Shown here: positions 1-10,945 of the stretch, in pieces
Layout: every line of letters begins with the position of its first letter
Numbering within the stretch: position 1 is the first letter of the stretch
Source of the DNA: Megamerina dolium
Taxonomy: Eukaryota > Arthropoda > Insecta > Diptera > Megamerinidae
NCBI GenBank assembly: GCA_963854835.1
Contig: OY978529.1
Coordinates: 11,244,775-11,308,774, forward strand
DNA: 64,000 nucleotides
Direction of reading: 5' to 3'
Made by a program: the position numbers and the translations under genes
Notes under the pieces: generated by a model
What the model saw: the letters and a program-made list of their open reading frames with translations, nothing else
Told to the model about the DNA's origin: nothing
The model's database searches: none

Positions 1-408
1 TGTTGTTCCTCTGTGATTATCTCCACTTAGCTGGTGCATGCTGGCTGGTAAATGCATAAAATTGTTTTGCTTAAACGTCAAATGCGATTTTTATGACTTT
101 TTAAACGCGTGACCAAACTGTGATTTATGCTGGCGTGTGGTTTTTAATATTCATGTTCTTGCCGTGACACAAACGAGACGACGAGAACTCGTTAACGTCG
201 TTCGATTGTATCTGTTGCAGCAGTTGCAGTGTTGCAACAGTTAACGATTTGCGTGGGTGCGTGCGCATGCGGCTAAACAAATTTTGCATCGCTGAGCATC
301 GCTGCAAGCATAATAAAAATAATCACAATAATCGAGAAAGATCATTTTAAGGAGCCTGCTGTGTGTTCAAGCCAACGACAACGACAACAACGAAGTGAGA
401 GTGGGCTC
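1..408 (+). other. 5' flank / leader of the zinc-finger gene
   Basis: Non-coding DNA immediately upstream of the first in-frame ATG of the zinc-finger gene. The reading frame of the gene is open back to a stop at 274-276 but holds no ATG between that stop and 409. The stretch is therefore probably 5' UTR, or the end of an upstream intron; an AG at 350-351 after a short T-run could be an acceptor. I could not identify a TATA box or initiator with confidence. Confidence 0.4.
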
Positions 409-2433
409 ATGGACTATATGCGAAAATCGTCCGGCGACAATCAACAGCAACATCAGTATCATTCGCAAGCAAAACAGTACGACTATTTAATATCAACGAT
501 TACAGCTGAGATGTGCGCCGCCGCCGCCTCCGCCGCCGCCGCTGCCACCTCCATCGACAATGACAATGTGGACGATGATGCGTCTGACTCAAATCAGCAG
601 TATTGTGTTAGCGGTAGTTCGTCAACAGCGGCAGATGGTGCTGTCGTCAAAGAATCCAATGCTGTTGCTGATCTCAATTACCTAAGCATAACTTCTTTTA
701 ATCAATCCGGCACCAATAAGACTGCAATGACTAATGCTGAAGCGAATACAGCCTCAACGTATCCAGTGCATTTAAATAAAACCAACTGCAGCGAAACAAC
801 CAACGATATAGCGGCCGCTGCGGCCGTTGTGCTCTCACTGCAAGGCACTATGGTCAGTAGCCTACAGCAAGCTGCTTTGCTGCCGATGAACTCCCCAGCA
901 GCTGCCGCATTAAATCTGCAAGCCTTGGAATCATATTTGGCACTGCAACGAATCACTGGCAAAGCAGATGTCTTCCGCTTTAATTCTGCCTCAGGCGCTG
1001 CAGTTGCAGATGCCTCCGATTGCGATGTGATCGGTAAGAATTTAGCACCCGTGAGTATCGCCGAAGATAATAGCAGAATAAATAGCAATAGTGCAACAAC
1101 TACAACAGCATTGCATCAAAACGATGTAAAACTTTTAAAGTGTCCCGCAGGGAATATTCTCCTGGGTCAACCACATGCATCCGTGAGCTCCCAGCGTGAG
1201 ATGTGTGCGGCTGAAGATCTGGCGGTATGCGATTTGCCGCTGTTGGACTGCGAGGAGCCATTGTCGTTTGAGGCATCCGAATTGGATAGCCATTGCTATG
1301 GTAGTCTCATATTTAGTACGCCTAGTTCGAGTGCGCAACAACTAACATCACCGGTCACAGCAGCCGGCGACGCTGGTGAACACCACGAATCATCACTGCA
1401 GGCGACGATGTTTCACGATAAGTTAAATCACGTTGGCGGCGAGCTGGTCTCAACGAATAGCTCCACTGCGCCATTGGATGCGGTGCTGTGCAATAACACC
1501 AACGGCGGTGCTGCGGCTGCGGGCGGTTCACAACGCTCGAAAAAACAATTCATTTGTAAATTTTGCAATCGCCAGTTCACTAAATCATACAATCTTCTCA
1601 TACACGAACGCACCCACACTGATGAGCGCCCATACTCGTGTGACATTTGCGGCAAAGCCTTTCGACGACAGGATCACCTTCGAGATCACAGGTATGTCTT
1701 GTCCTCCGTACCTACCTACCCTACAAACTTTTACTCGCATTCAAACCATTTCCGCAAAACTCCACCCCCCCAACTGTTCATTGTTTGTTCTCTTTGTGTG
1801 CCTTGCAGATATATTCATTCGAAGGAGAAGCCTTTTAAATGCATCGAATGCGGCAAGGGCTTCTGCCAGTCGCGCACTCTGGCCGTCCATAAAATTCTGC
1901 ACATGGAGGAGTCGCCGCACAAGTGTCCCGTCTGCAATCGTTCATTCAACCAACGCTCCAATCTGAAGACACACTTGTTGACGCACACCGACATCAAGCC
2001 GTACAACTGTAGTTCATGTGGTAAGGTCTTTCGTCGCAATTGCGATCTCCGCCGTCATAGTTTAACGCATAATCTAACCATGAGCCCAGCATCGATAGGA
2101 GCTGATGGTGCGGCCAGTGAGCATATCATTGTCGCTCTGCCAACGGTTGTGAATGAAATCTTTCAGAGAGCCACAACAATAACAGCGATCTCTACGGCTG
2201 TCACAATGTCTGCCGCTGCAACAGCAACAAAGTCGGATGTACGTGCAGGGAGAACGTGCTCATCGACTGCATCGACTGCATCAGTGTTTCCCACTAACAG
2301 CACCACCACCACCACCACCACCACCACCACCACCGTCACCAAGGCCACAATTTCAACTTCCTCCTGCATAGTTACAGACAAACCTTCCAGCACATCGTTG
2401 GCCCCCTTAGATCTTATCGCCGTCACAGATTAA
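409..2433 (+). CDS. sob: Odd-skipped family C2H2 zinc-finger transcription factor (sob/bowl-like), two exons
   Basis: Nuclear DNA-binding regulator of the odd-skipped family (odd, sob, bowl, drm; OSR in vertebrates), which acts in embryonic segmentation, leg joints and gut patterning in flies. Coding exons are 409-1691 and 1809-2433, giving 635 residues. Five tandem C2H2 fingers are seen at about residues 381-403, 409-431, 437-459, 465-487 and 493-515, with short linkers such as TDERP and SKEKP that are typical of the family. The N-terminal half is low-complexity: an Ala run at 35-47 and a conserved-looking block from VVLSLQ to VFRF at about 139-190. A Thr run from an ACC repeat (2301-2334) lies in the C-terminal tail. 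The start is the first in-frame ATG. Five fingers exclude odd (four) and drm (two). A long N-terminus with a short 120-residue tail fits my memory of Sob better than Bowl, so the family is firm but the paralogue is not. An additional upstream coding exon is possible. Confidence 0.93.
   Translation: MDYMRKSSGDNQQQHQYHSQAKQYDYLISTITAEMCAAAASAAAAATSIDNDNVDDDASDSNQQYCVSGSSSTAADGAVVKESNAVADLNYLSITSFNQSGTNKTAMTNAEANTASTYPVHLNKTNCSETTNDIAAAAAVVLSLQGTMVSSLQQAALLPMNSPAAAALNLQALESYLALQRITGKADVFRFNSASGAAVADASDCDVIGKNLAPVSIAEDNSRINSNSATTTTALHQNDVKLLKCPAGNILLGQPHASVSSQREMCAAEDLAVCDLPLLDCEEPLSFEASELDSHCYGSLIFSTPSSSAQQLTSPVTAAGDAGEHHESSLQATMFHDKLNHVGGELVSTNSSTAPLDAVLCNNTNGGAAAAGGSQRSKKQFICKFCNRQFTKSYNLLIHERTHTDERPYSCDICGKAFRRQDHLRDHRYVLSSVPTYPTNFYSHSNHFRKTPPPQLFIVCSLCVPCRYIHSKEKPFKCIECGKGFCQSRTLAVHKILHMEESPHKCPVCNRSFNQRSNLKTHLLTHTDIKPYNCSSCGKVFRRNCDLRRHSLTHNLTMSPASIGADGAASEHIIVALPTVVNEIFQRATTITAISTAVTMSAAATATKSDVRAGRTCSSTASTASVFPTNSTTTTTTTTTTTVTKATISTSSCIVTDKPSSTSLAPLDLIAVTD
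1692..1808 (+). other. Intron within zinc finger 2 (117 bp)
   Basis: The donor is CAG|GTATGT and the acceptor is a pyrimidine-rich run ending in TTGCAG. Removal joins the split Arg-428 codon and rebuilds the finger end as HRYIH, exactly as the C2H2 pattern requires. The intron is 117 bp (39 codons) and has no in-frame stop, so the unspliced frame stays open across it. Confidence 0.93.
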
Positions 2434-2593
2434 CGGATCAAGTCTTTATCGCAAAACTTGCTGTTAATGTGATTTTCGCATAACTCATATTCAATTTTTA
2501 ACGATATACTTATAAATATATACATATATTTTTAGTAAATAATGCTATAATTAGTACAAGTAAAACTCAAATTAAATATAAGAGCGAATTTCG

Positions 2594-2599
2594 AATAAA
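2594..2599 (+). terminator. Polyadenylation signal AATAAA
   Basis: A canonical AATAAA lies about 160 bp after the TAA stop of the zinc-finger gene, in AT-rich 3' UTR-like sequence. It is the likely 3' processing signal. Confidence 0.6.
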
Positions 2600-2609
2600 A
2601 TATAAAGTA

Positions 2610-4195
2610 GTTTTGTACACGATCGCTTGCTTTATTGTCTTTCATTTGAGTCGTTGAGTCAAAATCAAGATTGCGAGCCAAAACATTAGAAAGTGACTGT
2701 ACCTATGTATGTACTTTCAAAACCTCTTGCTAGCATACAGTGTCCACAAATGACACACTCTCACTCTTCTTTAAATATGTGCACATTATTTGTTAGCACA
2801 CATTGCATACAATACCATCCATACTCGTTACGAATATGCTTAGCCAATTACAACCAATTATGCAGTCATTATGATCGTCGTCGCTCACGTTTGTTTGCTT
2901 TTGTTGTCGTTGTTGTTGGGTTTCTTTTTCTTCTCCTCTTTTCCTTGTAGACACAACGCATGGAAAATCACACAGCTTAACTGCAATTACCGTCGGTCGC
3001 CATTGTCGTCGTCGCAATCGTTTATCCCATCCGTCGCACTTTTGTACTCGTTAACAAATATTTGCACACGGGCATACGTATCGTTCAGTCAACGCTCAAC
3101 GGTCGATCGTTTGTTTGATCTGCCTGTCAATGAGGTGTATAACCAGAACGTCGTCACTGTTTTTATCGGAGTTTTTTTGTGTAGCACCTCCAAGTGTGCT
3201 CGGTCGTCCGTCGGTCCATTCGTCTGTCCGTCTGTCCGTTGTCGATGGTATATATATCTGTATCGCGAATAGATGCAATTTCACACTTTATATACAAATA
3301 TGTATGCACGTATGTATGTACAAGTACATAAGTGCGGCGTTCCTTAACATGTGTGTACGAGTACCCGGTACGATAGGTCCATAAGTGCACAGTATAATAT
3401 GGTACACATATGTACATACAATATAGTGCGGATGTTTGCTCGCACCATGCACTAAACTGGTGGATGGGAAAAATTATGAAATTCATTATTTGTGTTTGAC
3501 TAATAATTATGACAGCGAGCGGACGATCACAATGTCATAAACTCTTAAAAACGCTAAAACGCCGAAATGCCTCCCTTTGAGGGTTCCGCTTTATGAGCCG
3601 CCAAACTAATAAGCCCATAAACGCTATGTTCGATACCTACATGGTTACATACATACATTCACACATACATACATACATACATACATATGGTAAGTAGAGT
3701 AGGTACAACATGGATACATACGTAGTTGCCATTTCGTCTACATTCGACTATACTCATTGACGGTTTTCCGTCATTTCTTGTTGTTGTTGTTGTGCTTGAC
3801 GTTATTGTCATTATTATTTGTTTGATGTTAGCAGCAAGCACTCTAGTTGCTTTGTTGAGCGGCTTTATCGATTGTAAGGTACATTGTATGAGGCGTGGTT
3901 TTTGGGGCATGTGAAGAAATGCCTGTAAATTACTATTAACATACTATACATTTCGAGGAATTAGTCGTCATCTATTCTGTGGCTTCAACAAAAAAATGAA
4001 ATTCGCATAGTTGACAACTCATGATCAAGGATTGTTGCTTAGTGAGTCTCACTTATTGCTGGAGTAATGCTTTGTTTTCTCTTTTTTTTTTTTTAAGATT
4101 TTCACAATAATCGAGAGAAACTTGCCAGAGTAGATTAAATTCAAAAAAAAAAAAAAAAAAAAACTTACCTCGAGACAATGAAAAATGGCTTATTT
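2610..4195. other. Non-coding interval with simple repeats
   Basis: No gene is supported here. The interval contains tetranucleotide ACAT/ATGT repeats (about 3650-3690), a CTGT/CGTC-rich patch near 3205-3240, short GTT runs, and an A-run at 4143-4162. Regulatory elements of the adjacent gene could lie here, but none can be identified from sequence alone. Confidence 0.5.
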
Positions 4196-4199
4196 TGGT

Positions 4200-4390
4200 G
4201 GGCTCAACGAAAAGTCTCCTATTAAAATCCAAAGAGAGCGTAACGTTGGAACGAGGACATAATCCTTGTTCATCAAGTGGACCGCGCGAAACCAGACCAA
4301 GGTCTTTTAGAGGATATGAGCCCTATAGCTGATATCTCTGGGGGCCAATCACAAGTGTTACGGGCACTGCGACGAAACGAAAAAAAAGTC
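4200..4390 (-). repeat. LINE 3'-end fragment
   Basis: The reverse complement is clearly similar to 21888-22062, which directly follows a LINE C-terminal coding remnant. This is therefore probably an isolated 3' UTR fragment of the same family. It shares a block including CTCATA, CCTCTAA, CTTGATGAACAAG and CGCTCTCTTT. Confidence 0.6.
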
Positions 4391-5190
4391 TCCTATTATG
4401 TGTTTATATGTAGCTTATGGTTTTGATTTATTTCGATTTGCGGAAAATTAATTTCAGGGTTCAATTTGGCAGCATTCGAATTTAGATTAGAATTTAGAAT
4501 CGATTTTTACAAAAGCAAAAGATATAGTCATTTTCATGGTATAGAGCTAAAAAAAAAAAAATACTGATTAGTGGGAACTTTACAGGAATAAAATGAATTC
4601 AGTTGATTAAAATCGTTCCGAAAGTGAAAACGCCTAAAGGCAGGACGCGGCATTCCATTCAAAAATTTGTGGTATTTGTGCACTTAAAAAGGATTGTGTT
4701 TTTTCGCCATTTTGTCGGTTCCCGACAAAAGCCCACAAGAGAATGACAGCAGAACTTAAAATATTGAACTATTTCGAGAAATTTGTTCAGCTTTCGGTGT
4801 GAACATCTTTACCGTTGTATGGCGTGGCACAAAAACAGTGCGTTTGGTGTCTTCCTATCTTCGCACTCAACAATTCGAAATGGAAATATACAATTGAAAA
4901 AAAAGTGAGTGTTCTATACCATCCCCTGCATAAATGAGGCACACGTTGTCAACTGCCTAACTTTCGTAGTGCAGTGCCTAAATCAATGTATTTGTTTGGT
5001 TCTATTCCATCCATCAACACATTCTGCATCGCCTGCTTCAACATGAGCACTGCCGGCGAAAAGCTATTTAACAATTGAACAAATGATGTTCAATACGACC
5101 CGATTTTTGATTGATGTAAATTGTAGACCGATCTGGCAAAAAAAAAAACATGCAAATGAGTGGTTGCAAGTCTGAAACTTAATCATTCTG
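4391..5190. other. Non-coding interval, nothing recognised
   Basis: AT-rich sequence with several A-runs and no recognised coding remnant, RNA gene or repeat family. Confidence 0.4.
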
Positions 5191-5194
5191 TACA

Positions 5195-5640
5195 TTATTA
5201 TATTATATTATATTATTCCCTAACTAGCAGATCTCAAGAATATTTATAAATCTTGTCACTGTTGTGGGATTGATTTTAACTAGGTCCCTGCGAACTATGA
5301 ATCTGTTGACTAGGTAGTAAATCTGTCATTTCATTTCCTGCATGCCCCTCATGTCCCGGTACCCATATTAGAGTCACAGAGTTCCTCTTTGCTAAGGTAT
5401 TGAGAAGTTTAAAGCATTCCCAAACCAACTTAGATTGGAACGAGAAATTCATTAGTAATTTTAGAGCTGCCTGACTGTCTGAAAGAATACATATGTTGGT
5501 TCCTCGAGTGCCCCTACGTAGACATTCTCTAATAGATAGCTCTAAGGCGTGGACCTCCGTCTGAATAATGGAAGCTATTTTTCCCATTGCAATTGCCTTC
5601 CGGAAATTTGGCCCTACCACTCATCAGTGTACCATAGCTG
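5195..5640 (-). mobile_element. LINE fragment: RNase H domain and 3' tail (I/LOA-type)
   Basis: The minus strand reads an RNase H domain: the Glu-bearing QTEVHALELS, the Asp-bearing ILSDSQAALK, and the C-terminal WVPGHEGHAGNE. The catalytic-type D and E positions are visible. The CCHC-like knuckle that should follow is missing, so the copy is internally deleted. Its end, ATTTATAAATCTTG followed by a TATTA-type repeat, matches the 3' region of the LINE at 55608-56541, so both belong to one family. RNase H after reverse transcriptase is a hallmark of the I/LOA/R1-type non-LTR clades. Confidence 0.8.
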
Positions 5641-5850
5641 TGAGCCCTGTTCTAGAAATATTTCTGTACAAAATGTAACATTCATTTATCCATTTATCAA
5701 GTGCAAAACGTTGTTTCTTTGAGTTTATTTTATTATTTATTTCAAAAATTTTTTAAAGAAATGCCCGTCCTTGCCAACATGCAGGGATGTTATTTTCACC
5801 TACACCAGGTAAACTAAGGATCTTATAAACAATTTACTTCAAATTCGTTC

Positions 5851-6320
5851 TTAACTTACTTACTTATGTGGCCATAACAACCGAGTATCGATTTAGGCCG
5901 AATATAACATGCTTTGCCAGCCATCTCTGTTCCTCGCAAGCTGGCGCCAGTTAGAAATTCCAAGTGCCGTCAGATTCTCCAGTGTTTGGCCTTTCCACCG
6001 GAGGTTAGGTCTTCCTCTTCTGCGTCTTCTCTTCTTCTTAGCTGGAGCGTGTTCTTCCATACGCTCGACATGACCTAGCCAGCGCAGCCGCTGGATTTTA
6101 ATGCGCTTTACTCTGTCAATATCGGCATACAGCTCGTACAACTCATGGTTGTACCTTATTCAGTACTCCCCACCAACGCAAATAGGTCCGAAGATCTTGC
6201 GTAGGACTTTTCTCTCGAAAACTCTAAGCATTCGCCTCATCCGAGGTGGAAATTGTCCAGGCTTCAGCGCCATATGTTGCAGGCAGGACAGGCATGATGA
6301 GAGACTTGTAGAGTGTAGTT
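5851..6320 (-). mobile_element. 5'-truncated RTE-type LINE with 13-bp target duplication
   Basis: The minus strand encodes the C-terminal part of an RTE-like polyprotein, including RIKIQRLRWLGHVERMEEHA, GRPNLRWK and a final WRQLARNRDGWQSMLYSA. The element ends in a TAAG-type tetranucleotide tail. It is flanked by a perfect 13-bp direct repeat, TTCAAATTCGTTC, at 5838-5850 and 6321-6333. This indicates a genuine 5'-truncated retrotransposition event. Related copies lie at 15184-16656 and 36266-36587. Confidence 0.88.
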
Positions 6321-6344
6321 TTCAAATTCGTTCATGTTGACCAA

Positions 6345-6855
6345 AAATTATTCTGAACTGAACTGAATCAACTTTACTTTTTGTGTTAATTCACATCGAC
6401 ATCGACTCTCTGGAATACAGAATTTCTGTGAATTAATCATTTCACTGACAAAAATATACCAAAAAAATTCATTCATTCGTGTAAGACGAATTATCGTCGA
6501 TATTTTGACGTCTCTTGTGCCATGTGCGACACTAAATAAATTTCTTTTGGTGTGAGAACGACGTTTAGTTTAGTTTAGCTTAGAATGACGTTGATTATGC
6601 ATACGTTAACGATGAAAATAAACCAAAACTATAGTTAAAAAGTACTTAAAATCATAATAATATTCATGAAATAAAAGAAAATGTTTATTTTATTTTGATT
6701 TGCGTGAGGCCAGTGTACTAATTTTCATCCGATTGCACGAGCTCACGATCTTTTGTAGAGGAATTGAATTAGGGTCGCCACCAGCAATTTGACATTTTCC
6801 TCCTTTAAATTGATAGGTACTTCCACTATCGTCTTTTGGTGGAATAAACCAATTA
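6345..6855. other. Non-coding interval, nothing recognised
   Basis: AT-rich DNA between an RTE fragment and a SINE. No coding or repeat signature was recognised. Confidence 0.4.
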
Positions 6856-6860
6856 CGTGT

Positions 6861-7150
6861 GGGCGCCTTAGCTCAGTGGTTAGTGTGTTGGCCTTCTCAT
6901 CTGTATTTTGTGGGTTCAATCCTTGGCTGCAGTACAACAAATTTAATATCGGAAAATGTTTTCTTTCGAACGGTACCAGTAAAAGTTTGCCATGGAAGCT
7001 CAGAAAAAGTGATGTCGCAAGAGTGCTGCCGTTCGGAACGGGCTAAAATAAGTAGGTCCCTTCTAATACAGTCCAAAATTTAACACGCACAACAGTAATG
7101 GAAGCGAAGCTCGGTCAAAGAACCCTTCGGAGTGCCTAGTGCCACTTAGG
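6861..7150 (+). repeat. tRNA-derived SINE, copy 1
   Basis: It begins with a tRNA-like pol III promoter: box A in TAGCTCAGTGGTTAG and box B as GGTTCAATCC, about 50 bp apart. It continues with the family body (TTCTTTCGAACGGTACC, AAAAAGTGATGTCGCAAG, CCGTTCGGAACGGGCTAAAA) and the 3' part (TAGGTCCCTTCTAATAC, TTTAACACGCACAACAG, GTGCCAC). It has an internal deletion compared with other copies. Confidence 0.85.
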
Positions 7151-8240
7151 TACTCACAAACGCCTTCAAATCCAAAGATTCTTAGAATGCTAAAAAGCAA
7201 TATCCCTAATGCGAGACTGAAGCGCTATTTGTAAGTCGTAGTTATGCACATACATACGCAAATGCAAGTACCTAAATGTGCATAGATGTACATACATACA
7301 TACAACAATAATGAATTCCATGTGTGAGTTCCACAGTCAGTTCGTTCATTTGTCAACAAGGACAACTGCAGTATGCCGCAATGATGGGATATGGGGTTTT
7401 ATTGCGGGTGAACGTAAACAATAAACAACAAATGCCATATAATACACACCAATATAAACAGAGCAACAATCATAGCGGCGGTAGTGTACTGAGGAGCTTA
7501 TCTTGATTATTACTTTTGTGGTTATAATATGAGTTGATAACGCGAGCGCGGCTAGAGTATGCACGCCCGTTCAAAATCATTCATACAATGAGCGGTAGGT
7601 ACATACATATATGTATATTCGCAATGCTGAGCCCTCAACTACGCAAAAATAAAGGTGCGGCACTCTGTACTTCAGCCAGTTAGTTGGAAAATCACACAAC
7701 AACAACAACAGCAACAACAAACTATAAATAGTACGAGTACACATAAACACACACACACACACACACACGCACACATACACAAGCACTGGGCAATCAACAT
7801 CAAAGATGATTACGCCGGCAAATTTGTCATTAACGCGTCATTATTGACAAGACAAGATTGCCTCGGTATATGTATGTATGTACATAGGTACCTACATAGA
7901 TCGTTGTCTATCGCGGGTAGCACAATGAAATAAAGTTGATAATATGTCATAAAATAGCTTACGTAGAATGTAGTTAGATTGTGAAGCACCAATAAAATAT
8001 TGTAAATTGCCAGAAATTGAAGCTAGTCGCAAGGTAATAATTAGTCGTTTATTCATAACAAAATAACCAACTATTTATGTATTTAATATGAAAATTTACT
8101 CGTGTGAACTTGGTGCCATGTATCAAATTTATTTCAAATATGTCATAAGTACATATATATTTGTATGTCAAATTTCAAGTCTCATATACTCGTATATATC
8201 CCATATTATAAGTTAAACGAAAATAAATATGTAGGCTTTG
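7151..8240. other. Non-coding interval with CA repeat
   Basis: Mostly AT-rich DNA with ACAT/GTAT simple repeats, a CAA/CAG run at 7697-7720 and a CA dinucleotide run at about 7747-7768. No gene is supported. Confidence 0.5.
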
Positions 8241-8249
8241 TATGTATTT

Positions 8250-8760
8250 CCCGCATAGTAACTTTAAATGCAACACTACTCCTGTCAACTGCCATCGGTT
8301 AGTAGACTAACGTCAAATTTTAAGCAGCATGTGTCACATAGTTTGTGTTTGACAGCCATGGAAAGCATATAACCTCGTGAATTTCGACAAAAATGGAAAA
8401 AAAGTAAATTTTTTTGCAATAAAAATCATAATAGAAACCAAGAAAAAGCTTCACAAATACTAAGCCTGTACAATCAATTTCAATGGCTGCCGCGTTTGCT
8501 CACAATTGACAACAAAAGCAATCATGTGACCAAAACGACCACATTTGGTGAAGAAAAAAGTGCTCTTCGCCCATGACAATGCACAAGTACGTAACAGCAA
8601 TGGAAAAATTGCATGTATTAGGTTACGAAATGCTGCCCCATCCAGAATATTCTCCAGATTTAACGATCTGCTACTAATTTCTATTTCCAAAATTGCAGAA
8701 ATGTCACGGCGGTGGATGATTTGTGTAGAATTTAGAGGTAATCGATGAAACAAACAAAAT
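8250..8760 (+). mobile_element. mariner relic (irritans-like)
   Basis: Decayed DD34D mariner. A 5' segment (GACAGCCATGGAAAGC then AACCTCGTGAA) resembles the 5' part of the relic at 44330-44455. Downstream, broken frames give VKKKVLFAHDNA, EMLPHPEYSPDL and FLFPKLQK, the second- and third-aspartate regions of mariner transposase. Most of the central region is deleted. Confidence 0.65.
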
Positions 8761-8839
8761 AAATGAGAGCCGGATGGTGGAAGATGTGATAATCAAGGTT
8801 TCCCAGTTCCAAACTGCACTATCTCTAACAATCACGGTT

Positions 8840-9340
8840 TAAAAATACACCTTTGCCACTGAAGAGTTCTGGCTATTTACCTTAAAAGATGTACTCAAAT
8901 CAACCAGTTGACGACAGTACACCTTCGAATCAATGAACTGCCTGCGCTCTAGAAGCTCGAAAAATAGAATACCCTTGAGTGCCCATCAAATATTGACAGC
9001 AAAACATTTTGGTGTCGTTTATGGTGAATTTATACCACTGCACCATGATCGTATGCATTAAATGTTGTTGTAAAAAATCCATTTTTCATCGTCGATCACA
9101 ATATATTTCAAGTAGGGGTCGTCTTTGAGCTTAGGGGTTTGCTAATGAATCGAAGGTTCCCTGAAATTAATTTTGAGTGCCTTTTCAATATCATGAAGTA
9201 ATGCGCATATAAGCCTGCTTCGAACAATGCACTTATTTCGTCATCATCTACTTGAGTTGGCCTTAATTAATTAGTTAAACTACCTGTGGCATAGACAATC
9301 TTGTAGCGCATCATCCACATATACCTCGCATAATTATTTC
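8840..9340 (-). mobile_element. mariner relic
   Basis: Minus-strand frames give KDDPYLKYIVIDDEKWIFYN (first catalytic Asp region), then SWCSGINSPQTTPKC and LKGILFFELLERRQ, the usual SWSK...KVLL...WW...Y.ELL stretch of mariner transposases. No ORF is continuous. Confidence 0.65.
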
Positions 9341-9406
9341 CTTTCGTTCTTCTGTTAATATATGGCGAAAATAGACAGTGTGGTTTTTAATTTTCAACTT
9401 GATGTA

Positions 9407-10060
9407 CGAGGACCGTCCCAGAACTACCCATATAGATGGCGCCAGTAGTTAAAAAAAAAAAATAACTTTGGTGCAAAGTGGCAACCTTATAAAACATATG
9501 TTTTAAGTTCAAGGCGCCACGTTGTTTAGATTTTTTTTTGCAGCCATCGAAAGTTAACGGGATCAGTGAATTTGTAAACATGGAAAAAATTAGTCACCGT
9601 TATGTAATTCAATAGTTTCATTTGAAAGGTCTCAGTCCAACGAATATTGAAGCCGAACTAGATTCTACTCTCGGGGGTCTGCTCTTTCTTTTACGACCAT
9701 TAAATATTGGGTGGCATAGTTTAATCGAGATCGTACGAGCTGCGAACCCCGTAGTGGTCGATCAATCGAGGTGGCCACGCCAGAAACGTTTAAGAAAATC
9801 CACAAAATGGTATTGGATGATCGCCGGCTGAAGGTGAGGTGAGGTGGTGAGGTGAGGTGCAAACAATGAACAGGTGGCGTCTGCGGTAGATTGCTATTTC
9901 AATGAGCTAGACAGTTCATACTATAAACAGGGTAAACTATAGAATATTGCTGGGAAAAATGTATAAAGCTAAAAGGAGATTATGTTGAGAAATAAAGAAA
10001 AATTTTCCCAAATTTGGTGTGTTTTCTTTGTTAGGTCGTGTAGTTCTGGGACCGCCCCCG
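9407..10060 (+). mobile_element. Internally deleted mariner with terminal inverted repeats
   Basis: A 654-bp element bounded by TA dinucleotides at 9405-9406 and 10061-10062. Its ends are inverted repeats that share GTAGTTCTGGGAC and its complement. A transposase start is visible from 9580 (MEKISHRYVIQ, then HLKGLSPTNIEAELDSTLG and broken IKYWVA and KIHKMVLDD). The catalytic core is absent, leaving a short tail, so this is a non-autonomous deletion derivative. Confidence 0.82.
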
Positions 10061-10139
10061 TACTTAATCGAAAATGGCAATCAAATCAAATAACTTGTTA
10101 AAATAAGGTTTGAAGAACTGAAATAAATTAAAGAGAATA

Positions 10140-10945
10140 TATATTTTCAAAGTAAAAATTGACTCTATTAGAAAGATATTTTTATACTATTAGTGTTGGA
10201 ATATTATTTCGACATTTTCAAGCAATTGGGCACTATCTCAATGGCAATGGCTCATACAATGTGGCCTTCCAAAGCGTCCAAAGTTTCCGGTTTGTTTACA
10301 TATATCAAAGAACCCCAGAGAAAATAATCTCTAATCGAATGATCCATTTCGAGAAATAACGCGCTCACCTAAAGTATCCTTCAATAAATTGATTATTTGA
10401 TGCGCTGTATGGCGCCATCCATTTGGAAAAACATGTCTTCAGTCAACATTCCATTCAAATGGGGCACGAAATAATCGGTAATCTTGGTCACATGAATCTC
10501 TTGTGGATTATATTCTCTTCAAATGAGGCAATTTTGCTTATTGGCATGCATATTTATTGCGGTAAAACCGTGGGTTCCTACGACCGTGGATCTTATAAGA
10601 TCTGGATGCACACAGTTCCAATTAATGCGCACTATTTGGAATCCACACATTTCAGTTCTCTCATTACTACGCTCTATATTAGCAAATAATTCTTCCGTGC
10701 GTACTATACGACTGCTCTGCGGATGCGTATTATCATTTATTTGGACGATTATATCGACCGTAAAATGAACATAATAAATGAAATGGCAAATCAAATAATT
10801 TCCAAAACTCGATCTGTTTGAGGTAATTTTAATTAACATTTCTGCTCATATTTCACCCTTGACTTAACAAATTTTGCTTCTGATATGTGAGAATTTCCCT
10901 CTGAAATACGATCTTTCACGTAGCCCCAACAAAAAGTTCAATAAC
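10140..10945 (-). mobile_element. DD41D (rosa-like) transposon relics
   Basis: Minus-strand frames show NMHANKQNCLIW near 10535-10580 (family motif VNKQNCRIW), FFQMDGA near 10410 (second catalytic Asp), INLLKDTLGERVISRNGS, YFLWG near 10325, and a C-terminal KPETLDALEGHI block at 10230-10310. A separate C-terminal piece, CWGYVKDRIS, at about 10850-10940 implies a second overlapping copy. All frames are broken. Confidence 0.65.

Noticed and set aside
361..408. Upstream extension of the zinc-finger frame from a GTG at 361
   Set aside because: GTG starts are not expected in fly nuclear genes; the first ATG is at 409. The extension is plausible only as part of a spliced upstream exon.
702..1088. 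Antisense open frame inside the zinc-finger gene
   Set aside because: Shadow of the GC-rich, Ala-rich coding exon; no family features.
6861..6935. Possible functional tRNA gene
   Set aside because: Box A and B are present but the cloverleaf is incomplete and the same sequence recurs with a long non-tRNA body: a tRNA-derived SINE.
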